Positions 8,404 to 14,164 of a DNA stretch of 14,164 nt are shown here, one piece after another (the first letter of the stretch is position 1; the number at the start of each line of letters is the position of its first letter). A program made the position numbers and the translations under genes. The stretch spans positions 1 through 14,164 of the forward strand of contig BBCA01000069.1 of assembly GCA_001311805.1 (NCBI GenBank), read 5' to 3'. The notes below the pieces were generated by a model. That model saw only the letters and a list, made by a program, of their open reading frames with translations, was not told the DNA's origin and ran no database searches. The DNA is from Lentibacillus juripiscarius JCM 12147 (GTDB lineage: Bacteria > Bacillota > Bacilli > Bacillales_D > Amphibacillaceae).

Positions 8404-9452
8404 CTAATCTTCCAAAATTGATTCCTGTACCGGCAGATCTCCCCAGAAAGAGATATCTTCCTTAAGAATAGCTCCGCTGCTAATTGAGCGGGCTGTTTCT
8501 TCCATAGCCACGACCGTTTGTTTCGTCAGGTAGCCGTTACTTTTTTGACCGAGTACTTCAAAGTCATTGGCATTGTCGGCGGTTCCGCGCATTTCAAATA
8601 AAAACGTGGAAATATCATACTGATTGGCAATACCATACACACCGATTCCCGGGCTATATGTGGAGCCCTTGCCGGCATACTTTGCCAGGTGTCCCCAGCC
8701 TTTTGGTTCAATCGCGTCATATACAACTGCTCCAAGCTGCTTTGACCGGTAAAGCACGTCTTCATTGGTATGATTAGGGTGAGGATAAAAATAGCACCGG
8801 ATACATACTTTCCGTCCTTCACCCATTGCGCTCCCTGGTGATGCAAGTCCATCATGTAGTCTATATCATATTTCTGCAACACATTCTGATGTAGAGCTTG
8901 TGTTTCCGGCTGAGTGCGTTCTGCATGGTCCCGGTTAAGATCGACATGATTAGCATTGTAGCGTGTTAAGTGACGCGGCCCTTTTGCTGCATAGCCCTCC
9001 AACTCGTAGTTCACATCTGCCATTGCACCGTCGGCATTGTACATCGGAATCATCAAAATGTTGACACCTTCCAGCACATCTTTCATTTTTCCAGTGCCAA
9101 GTGATTTAATGAAATCAAGCATACCCTTGGTAGTCAACGCCTCATCTCCGTGCTGCTGAGCAAGATATAAAATAGTAGGATTGTCAGGATTGTTCAAATA
9201 TTTTACCAGCGGAATATCCCGTCCTTTAACCGTCTGCCCAATCACTTCCACTTCCATGTGTTCTTGCTTTTTGTTCTGTCTCTCAAGATCAGACATCATT
9301 TCCTTGTATGAATGCAAAATCTGCGTGTTGACTGTTTCATTCCCTTGGTGTTCTGGTCCCTTTCCTGCTGCATCTGCAACAGGTGGATTAAAAGTGGAAC
9401 CCCCTAGTATAACTGCCCCGCTGATCACTGCCGTAAGTAATTGTTTTTTCAT
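8404..9452 (-). CDS. Secreted M14-family zinc carboxypeptidase-like protein, one frameshift
   Basis: This is an exported metallopeptidase of the M14 family, which removes C-terminal residues from peptides or acts on peptidoglycan or capsule peptides. A Sec signal peptide covers about residues 1-29 (MKKQLL, hydrophobic core, VADAA). The zinc motif HxxE is His101-Gly-Asp-Glu104 (AQQHGDEALT). The substrate-binding Asn-Arg pair is in DLNRDH (173-174), the third zinc ligand is His204 in MDLHHQG, and the catalytic Glu287 is in FLFEMRG. The run 8787-8791 is one base short (minus-strand ATTTTTATCC), splitting the frame; repaired length is 349 residues. The ATG lies seven bases after AGGAGG. No operon partner is visible. 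The exact specificity is unknown. Confidence 0.85.
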
Positions 9453-9649
9453 GGAATCCTCCTATTGATTTTCTTCTGATAAGCTTCTATATCTTTCTGT
9501 GAACTCCTTCCTGCTTGGATGAATTGATAGAAAAGTTAGATGAATCTAAAGGAGTATCTAATTCAGGTAGCTTCGGTTGCTATTTCGATTTCATGTGGGT
9601 TTATCTGGTTGTCCGAGATGATGTTTCTTAAAGTAAATTGTAAAGTTTA

Positions 9650-9676
9650 TTGACATACCACTAGGATTTCTATTAA
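9650..9676 (+). promoter_or_regulatory. Possible promoter of the deacetylase-like gene
   Basis: TTGACA (9650-9655) is a perfect -35 box, but the nearest -10-like TATTAA (9671-9676) is only 15 bases away. The 285-base gap between the divergent M14 and deacetylase-like genes otherwise holds a small palindrome at 9536-9549 and nothing gene-like. Confidence 0.3.
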
Positions 9677-9737
9677 AAACTAGCTTGTCATAATTAAGTT
9701 CTCTTATAAATAGTCTATATAGAGGTTCAAAATTATT

Positions 9738-10865
9738 ATGGGGGAATTAAATTTGACGAGAAAGACTGGATTTCTTTGCGATGAAAGCTACTTTTGGCAT
9801 AATACAGGAAACGGAGCATTATTTATGCCGCCTGGTGGGTGGATTGAATCAGATGTCCATTCGGAAAACCCAGACACGAAACGTCGTTTTAAGAATTTAC
9901 TAGAACGCAGTGGTTTGATGGATCATTTAACTCAAATTAAACCTCGCCCTGCAACTTTGGATGACATTCAGCTCTATCATGACTATGAGTACATTGAAAG
10001 GATTAGGGAATTAAGTGAAATTGGATACGGTGATGCCGGAGAGAACGCATTGGTAGGCAAGGATTCATATGGCATTGCTAAGCTATCTGCAGGTGGGGCT
10101 ATAACAGCAGTAAAAGCAGTCATGAATGATGAAGTTGATAACGCTTATGCACTAACCCGCCCTCCAGGACACCATGCGGAGGCAGATCTTGGAATGGGAT
10201 TTTGCTTATTTAATAATGTTGCTATCGCTGCCAAATATGCACGTAAACATTTGGGACTCGAGAGGATACTAATTCTTGATTGGGATGTACATCATGGCAA
10301 TGGTACAGAATCAGCCTTTTACGATGATCCAAACGTTATGTTTATTTCTTTGCACCAGGATCGAAACTATCCACCTGAACGTGGTAGCGCAGAACATACT
10401 GGAACAGGCGCCGGCAGTGGCTTCAATATCAACATACCACTTCCCGCTGGTACTGGAAACGCCGGTTACCTCCATGCGATGAAGGAAATTGTTAAACCTG
10501 TGGCAGACCAATTCAAACCCGAACTTGTGTTAATATCTGCAGGACAAGACCCAAGTATGTTTGACCCGCTTGCAAGGATGATGGTAAGTGCGGAAGGGTT
10601 CAAACATATGACCAGATTCATGATGAATATTGCCAACAAGCATTGTGAAGGTAAATTTGTTGCTTGTCATGAAGGTGGATATAGCTCAGCATATGTACCA
10701 TTCTGCTCACACGCAATTGTTGAGGAGATGAGTGGGGTCAAAACAGAGGTTGAAGATCCTTTTGCTCAAGCTTTGCATACCCTGCCTACTGATGAATTAT
10801 ATAGTACGCAGAAAGAATATATCAATAAAGCTAAAGAAATCCAGTCCAAGTATTGGAACCTTTAG
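9738..10865 (+). CDS. Class II histone deacetylase-family amidohydrolase (acetylpolyamine amidohydrolase / AcuC-like)
   Basis: This is a zinc amidohydrolase of the arginase/deacetylase fold that removes acetyl or similar acyl groups from amines (acetylpolyamines, acetyl-lysine). Key residues are all present: the His dyad in RPPGHHAEADLG (145-146), the metal Asp and His in LDWDVHHGNGT (Asp183, His185), the third metal Asp in SAGQDPSMFDPLARM (Asp271), and the catalytic Tyr in HEGGYSS (Tyr315). The GQD form in place of the common GFD fits the bacterial class II (HDAH-like) branch. The frame is intact at 375 residues, a normal length. The ATG at 9738 is 12 bases after AGAGG. An alternative TTG at 9753 sits behind GGGGG and would shorten it by five residues. 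It is monocistronic, ends before the stem-loop at 11034-11065, and its substrate is not evident. Confidence 0.9.
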   Translation: MGELNLTRKTGFLCDESYFWHNTGNGALFMPPGGWIESDVHSENPDTKRRFKNLLERSGLMDHLTQIKPRPATLDDIQLYHDYEYIERIRELSEIGYGDAGENALVGKDSYGIAKLSAGGAITAVKAVMNDEVDNAYALTRPPGHHAEADLGMGFCLFNNVAIAAKYARKHLGLERILILDWDVHHGNGTESAFYDDPNVMFISLHQDRNYPPERGSAEHTGTGAGSGFNINIPLPAGTGNAGYLHAMKEIVKPVADQFKPELVLISAGQDPSMFDPLARMMVSAEGFKHMTRFMMNIANKHCEGKFVACHEGGYSSAYVPFCSHAIVEEMSGVKTEVEDPFAQALHTLPTDELYSTQKEYINKAKEIQSKYWNL

Positions 10866-10970
10866 TGTCAAACTTTATCAACTTTACACATAGGTCAAAA
10901 CAAAACCCTTCTTGTTTCAACTTTTAATTGACCGGGATTTAGCAGAAGGCTGTTACTCCACGATTTACAA

Positions 10971-11003
10971 GGTTAAAATACGAAGATATCCCTGTATTTT
11001 ACC
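10971..11003. other. Short inverted repeat after the deacetylase-like gene
   Basis: GGTTAAAATAC pairs with GTATTTTACC (one bulged T) around a 12-base loop, about 105 bases after the stop. No T run follows on either strand, so it is a weak terminator candidate. The rest of 10866-11033 shows nothing gene-like. Confidence 0.4.
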
Positions 11004-11033
11004 CCTTTGGTGAATTATAAAAAATGTAATAGG

Positions 11034-11065
11034 AACAGGCCAGGATAAGCGTTTCCTGGCCTGTT
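11034..11065. terminator. Bidirectional terminator-like stem between convergent genes
   Basis: AACAGGCCAGGA (11034-11045) and TCCTGGCCTGTT (11054-11065) form a perfect 12-bp stem with an eight-base loop. TATTTG follows on the plus strand and CCTATTACATTTTTT on the minus strand. It separates the plus-strand deacetylase-like gene from the minus-strand cyclase-family gene and probably serves both. The T tract is poor on both sides. Confidence 0.7.
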
Positions 11066-11113
11066 TATTTGAAATTCCATACATCAATATGGTTCGACAA
11101 AATTCGGGTGGTG

Positions 11114-11138
11114 ACAGGCACACCCAAACAGGCACACC
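11114..11138. repeat. Direct repeat of ACAGGCACACC
   Basis: ACAGGCACACC occurs at 11114-11124 and 11128-11138, 14 bases apart, and the first copy is preceded by GGTG. GGTGACAGGCACAC-like sequences resemble short interspersed repeats that I recall from Bacillaceae intergenic regions; that link is from memory. The copies lie just past the cyclase-family stop. Confidence 0.6.
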
Positions 11139-11146
11139 GAACCCCT

Positions 11147-11795
11147 CTAACCTTGCATCGCAACCGCCCGTACCGGTGAACCGTCTCCATCGGACAGGTT
11201 CAGTGGCAACATTGAAATGATCGGGTTCGGAAAATCAATCGCCGCCAGGTTGGTCAAATTTTCAATAATGACACCGCCCCGCCCCAATATTTCCTCATGC
11301 ACGCCAAAATTGTCACCACCGGTCTTATCCGGGTTCAACGCATCGATCCCGATAACACGAACTCCTTGGTCAAGCAGCGCTCGCGCTACTTCCTGGTGGA
11401 TGTAGGGATGCCGATGATATTTTTCTGTCCCGGCATATTGATCCCATCCAGTATGAAACAACACGATATTGCCAGGATGAACCTGCTTGATAAACGCGGC
11501 TGTGTCTGCGAGCGTAATCGCTTCCTGCTCGTTTTTTCGAATACCGGAATGATAACGCCAGGCCCGATGAACATATCCGGTTCCAGCTGATCGATACGAG
11601 AGCCATCTTCGTAAAATGGTAAGGTGCATCCACATGCGTCCCCGTGTGGGAAGCGATGTGAAGATGATGCACACTATACCCATCATTTTCGTGCGTTGCT
11701 GCTGGGTATATATGTGGCGTTGGATCTCCCGGAAAAATGGGCGTCTGATGATTGAGATCCATGGTTAAGTCGACGATTTTGCTCGGTTTCATCAT
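11147..11795 (-). CDS. Cyclase-family protein (kynurenine formamidase KynB-like metal hydrolase), two frameshifts
   Basis: This is a cytoplasmic metal-dependent amide hydrolase of the 'cyclase' family, related to kynurenine formamidase and isatin hydrolase. The metal motif SHTGTHVDAPYHF is complete (His50, His54, Asp56, His60). The typical opening IVDLTMDLNHQTPIFPGDP and the middle block NIVLFHTGWDQYAG with GIDALNPDKTGGDNFGVHEE also fit. Two runs are one base short: 11613-11616 (minus CATTTTACG) and 11532-11537 (minus GAAAAAACG). Repaired length is 216 residues, normal for the family. The ATG at 11795 lies seven bases after AAAGGAG. It follows the F420-ligase-like gene on the same strand after 110 bases. 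No other tryptophan-degradation gene is in the window, so the substrate is open. Confidence 0.85.
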
Positions 11796-11905
11796 ACATT
11801 GTCTCCTTTGATAGGCGTGCTGTGTCGCTCTGTTTTTTAATCACGGACCATCCATTTATCACTATGCCTTTTTGCTACAGCACCTTGCACCATGCTCGTC
11901 ACCAA

Positions 11906-13094
11906 TTATTTCGTATAATTATCAAAATACCCTTGAATATAAACAATCGGGGTTCCTTTGTCCCCGCTTCCGGATGTTAAATCAGACAGCGAACCGACTA
12001 AATCAGTCAGGTTCCGTGGCGTCGTTCCTTGTGCATCCATCGCGTCCGATGAACTATCATCCTGCTCATCAATAACGTGGTGATCGCTTGCTGCAATTCC
12101 TCCCCTTTTAAATCGGAAAATTGATTATCAGCAAGGTATTTTAATTTCGTTTCATTAGGGGTGCCATTAAGCCCTGCCGTAAATGCTGGCGAAAACGACT
12201 GGATCGGCCAGTTCCCATATTTTTCCAATAGGGTCTTTGAACGCACCGTCACCATAAACCATAACCTCGACCTGTTTACCCGTTTTATTCGTAAGCATTT
12301 GCTGGATAGTTTCCACGACCGGCTGGCAATCGCGCGGGAACAATTTAACCTGATCCGCGGTTGATTTATTCGATCCAAGCAGTCCGTATTCCGCATTGTA
12401 TCCACTGCCATTGACCGAAGAACTCAAAATATCGTCCAGACTGTACACCGTTTCTCCGCCGTTTTCCTTTAACAGACGTTTAGTCCGGACACGGCTATGG
12501 ATATCACAGGCGAGAACATGGCCGGTGTAATCCAGAATCGTCTGTGCATTGTTGGCAAAAATAACGTCACACTCAATACCATATTCCTCTACCAATGATT
12601 TATAAAATCAATATAATCAACACCGGTAAATGTATGTTTTTTATATCCAAATAGTCGCGGAATTGCTGTTCAGTCAGCACATCCGTCCACGGGTTCACGC
12701 CCTTGGCATCCAGTTCATCAAGACTGACTAAATGGTTGCCCACCTCATCTGATGGGTAACTAAGCATCAGCACAATCTTTTTCGCGCCCTTGGCAATCCC
12801 ACGAAGACAAACAGCGAAACGGTTCCGGCTTAATATCGGAAACACGACACCAATGGTTTCATCGCCAAATTTTGACTGAACATCCTGAGCAATATCAGCA
12901 ACCGTTGCATAGTTTCCCTGCGCACGGGCAACAATCGATTCGGTGATCGACACAATATCCTTATCCTTAATGGGGAATCCTTCCTGGTCTGCTGCCTGCA
13001 ATACACTATCGACGACGATCTCCTCAATATTGTCTCCTTGATGGATGATCGGGCAACGAAGGCCACGTGATACAGTCCCTACTACTCGTCCCAA
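11906..13094 (-). CDS. Coenzyme F420-0:L-glutamate ligase-like protein, four frameshifts
   Basis: The protein belongs to the CofE/FbiB-like family, whose studied members add glutamate to coenzyme F420-0 using GTP. Visible family blocks are the opening RVVGTVSRGLRCPI, the segment VSITESIVARAQGNYATV, then GVVFPILSRNRFAVCLRGI and SYPSDEVGNHLV, LACDIHSRVRTKRLL, and the end SLSDLTSGSGDKGTPIVYIQ followed by GYFDNYTK. The start is TTG, eight bases after GAGGAG. Breaks: run 12637-12642 short, 12604-12607 short, 12193-12196 one base long (giving DPVVSPAFT when repaired), and 12074-12075 short. Repaired length is 396 residues. Bacillaceae are not known as F420 makers and no other F420 gene is seen here, so the glutamate acceptor may differ. 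The exact C-terminus is slightly uncertain because the frame after the TAA also reads on for 22 codons. Confidence 0.78.
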
Positions 13095-13138
13095 TGTAAT
13101 CTCTCCTCTTCATTGCTGTTTAGCGTTACTACTAGTAC

Positions 13139-13166
13139 TATATACGGAAATTCTAAAATAAGTAAA
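13139..13166 (-). promoter_or_regulatory. Possible promoter of the F420-ligase-like gene
   Basis: On the minus strand TTTACT (13166-13161) and TATATA (13144-13139) are 16 bases apart, about 45 bases before the TTG start. Both boxes are imperfect. A palindromic TACTAGTA lies just downstream. Confidence 0.4.
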
Positions 13167-13204
13167 CTAATTTAGTGAACATTTTTAAGTGAGGAGATCC
13201 AAGA

Positions 13205-13385
13205 ATGAATGCAATAATCACCCCCTGCAGTATATGGAAGATGTTAACTCAATTAAAAACTTGGCCGCCAACACCAATTTAGCAGGAGATAAAACAGAGT
13301 GGACCATGAACCTGGCTCCGGTCAAATGGAGTACTTCGCCATCTCTAACGCCCGTTTGGATCACTTACATAGCACCACAATCTGA
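13205..13385 (+). CDS. Small conserved-looking protein of unknown function (60 residues), two frameshifts
   Basis: I do not recognise this protein. It starts at ATG 13205, eight bases after GAGGAG, and reads MNAIITP in the first frame, LQYMEDVNSIKNLAANTNLA in the second, and GQMEYFAISNARLDHLHSTT in the third. The joins fall at the C run 13221-13225 (five, six needed) and the A run 13291-13294 (four, five needed), the same error type as elsewhere. After repair it is exactly 61 codons, ending at TGA 13383-13385. It has no signal peptide or membrane segment and is polar and probably cytoplasmic. It is divergent from the F420-ligase-like gene and its 3' end overlaps the convergent gene at 13361-13849 by 25 bases. 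The site, the repair pattern and the protein-like composition support it. Confidence 0.6.
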
Positions 13386-13849
13386 TAAGGTATGGTCCGG
13401 GCTGGAATACTTTTGGTTGAAGGGCCATAGACGACGACCAAATGGTTGCCACCAAGTTCTCCCATAAAGGCTTGCCCATTGGTTGTCACAATCCGGGTAG
13501 AAGAATCCGGATTTAATGCTAATCGGTTGTCCTCGCTTACAAGCGCTGTGTTAAAATAACTCACTTTCACATGGTGGCCGGCATGCTCTTTTACCATGAC
13601 AAGGGCTGGGTATTGGGGTGGATAAATCATGATCATAGGTGCGTTGGCATCGTAATAGCCTGTTACGATATCGCCGACAGAAATCATTTCCTGGTGAAGA
13701 ACATACGTATCCGGACTTACGATAAAATGGGCCAGAGCACCTTCTTCATTTTGAAGTTCAACCATTTGCACACAACCGTTTTGAAAGTCCCCGCTTTGAA
13801 CATTGTGTACTCCCGTAACTTTTCCAGTAAACAATCCAAATGAAATCAT
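13361..13849 (-). CDS. Protein of unknown function (162 residues)
   Basis: The frame is intact and reads as a globular, beta-rich, mainly soluble protein with no signal peptide. Notable blocks are LFTGKVTGVHNVQSGDFQNG near the start, VELQNEEGALAHFIVSPDTY, ISVGDIVTGYYDANAPM, IMIYPPQYPALVMVKEHAG, and the end LVVVYGPSTKSIPARTIPYQ. The pattern resembles small Bacillus/Clostridium proteins annotated only as hypothetical; that is from memory and gives no function. The ATG at 13849 lies eight bases after AAGAGG. The 3' end overlaps the plus-strand small gene by 25 bases. The short hairpin at 13917-13942 lies upstream of it. Confidence 0.72.
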   Translation of the reverse strand: MISFGLFTGKVTGVHNVQSGDFQNGCVQMVELQNEEGALAHFIVSPDTYVLHQEMISVGDIVTGYYDANAPMIMIYPPQYPALVMVKEHAGHHVKVSYFNTALVSEDNRLALNPDSSTRIVTTNGQAFMGELGGNHLVVVYGPSTKSIPARTIPYQIVVLCK

Positions 13850-13916
13850 GCGTATTGCCTCTTTTCTTTAAAATGGTCTACAGCATGATATGTGTCTATT
13901 CCCAAATGGTTATATG

Positions 13917-13942
13917 GTTTCATTTCTGAGCAGAAGTGAAAC
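13917..13942. other. Inverted repeat upstream of the 162-residue protein gene
   Basis: GTTTCATTTCT (13917-13927) and AGAAGTGAAAC (13932-13942) pair with one mismatch or wobble around GAGC. No T run follows on either strand. It lies about 70 bases before the minus-strand start, so it could be an operator or a leader hairpin. Confidence 0.5.
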
Positions 13943-13984
13943 AATAAACGCAGCTAGTTAAAAAATCATATCGTTTCTTTACTG

Positions 13985-14164
13985 GTCGAGTTGCACCGCT
14001 CTCGCTCGAGTTGAGGCCGCCCTCGCTCGAGTTGCAGTCGCCCCTCGCTCGAGTTGACCCGCTCCTCGCTCGTGTTGCACCCGCTATCGCTCGAGTTGCG
14101 ACCACTCCCGCTCGAGTTGCAACCGCTATCGCTCGAGTTACAGCCGCTATCGCTCGAGTTACAG
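13985..14164. repeat. Tandem array of a 21-bp unit, running off the right edge
   Basis: Nine copies of a unit built on GCTCGAGTTGCAACCGCTATC lie head to tail. The CTCGAG cores begin at 13985 (GTCGAG), 14005, 14026, 14048, 14069 (CTCGTG), 14090, 14111, 14132 and 14153, so steps are 20, 21, 22 and then 21 five times. The CTCGAGTT core is nearly invariant, the rest varies, and copies to the right are most alike. The array is far more GC-rich than its surroundings. It has no start, no constant reading frame and no unique spacers. Confidence 0.92.

Noticed and set aside
9536..9549. Palindrome TTAGATGAATCTAA upstream of the M14 gene as an operator
   Set aside because: It is short and AT-rich, such matches are expected by chance, and no promoter was found next to it.
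11827..11905. Longer C-terminus of the F420-ligase-like protein past the TAA at 11906-11908
   Set aside because: The same frame reads on for 22 codons and a one-base repair would give another short tail, but the protein already ends at the GYFDNYTK block that I recall as the family end.
13386..13467. Extension of the plus-strand frame from 13189 to 13467
   Set aside because: This part is antisense to the well-formed end of the 162-residue protein; the repaired small gene stops at 13385.
13920..14105. A small repetitive protein read on the minus strand through the 21-bp array
   Set aside because: Steps of 20 and 22 bp shift the frame, there is no ribosome site, and any frame stays open because the unit is GC-rich with period 21.
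13985..14164. CRISPR array
   Set aside because: The 21-bp units are contiguous and each differs slightly; there are no unique spacers of constant length between identical repeats.

Overview
The window looks like chromosome of a low-GC Bacillaceae, probably a moderately halophilic relative of Virgibacillus, Oceanobacillus or Lentibacillus. The grounds are the AT-rich base composition, strong Gram-positive Shine-Dalgarno sites (AAGGAGG, GGAGG), sigma-A type promoters, a CcpA-type cre box, a GlpP antiterminator gene, lipoprotein and Sec signal peptides and TTG/GTG starts. The genus is inference from style, not from a search.

Layout. Positions 1-1020 (minus strand) hold the N-terminal part of an M20 amidohydrolase cut by the left edge, and behind it the remains of a GGDEF-like/winged-helix regulator. 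Positions 1188-5993 (plus) form one operon: a promoter with an embedded cre box, a leader with a terminator-like hairpin, then a lipoprotein solute-binding protein, an ABC ATPase, a fused double permease and a HAD-IIA phosphatase. Convergent to it lie glpP (6042-6611, minus) and a secreted glycerophosphodiester phosphodiesterase (6892-7740, minus), the latter with its own promoter and a long structured leader. A gene-poor stretch follows (8041-8403), then a secreted M14 carboxypeptidase-like enzyme (minus), a class II histone-deacetylase-like amidohydrolase (plus), a cyclase/kynurenine-formamidase family protein and an F420-0:L-glutamate-ligase-like protein (both minus), a small 60-residue protein (plus) and an unknown 162-residue protein (minus). 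The right end is a 21-bp tandem repeat that runs off the window.

How the genes may work together. The left half reads as a glycerol-phosphate salvage locus. A secreted phosphodiesterase would release glycerol 3-phosphate (G3P), a phosphosugar-type AfuABC/FbpABC-like importer would carry it or the diester in, and a HAD-IIA phosphatase would dephosphorylate it. GlpP, a G3P-responsive antiterminator, would act on the leader hairpins while CcpA represses transcription through the cre box. The family assignments are well supported; the substrate and the regulatory wiring are inference.

Sequence quality. At least nine genes are split by single-base shifts, nearly all at homopolymer runs that are one base too short (twice one too long). 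Restoring the runs gives full-length reading frames divisible by three. This is what uncorrected long-read or flow-based sequencing gives, so these genes are annotated as probably intact. Their coordinates span the whole repaired gene.
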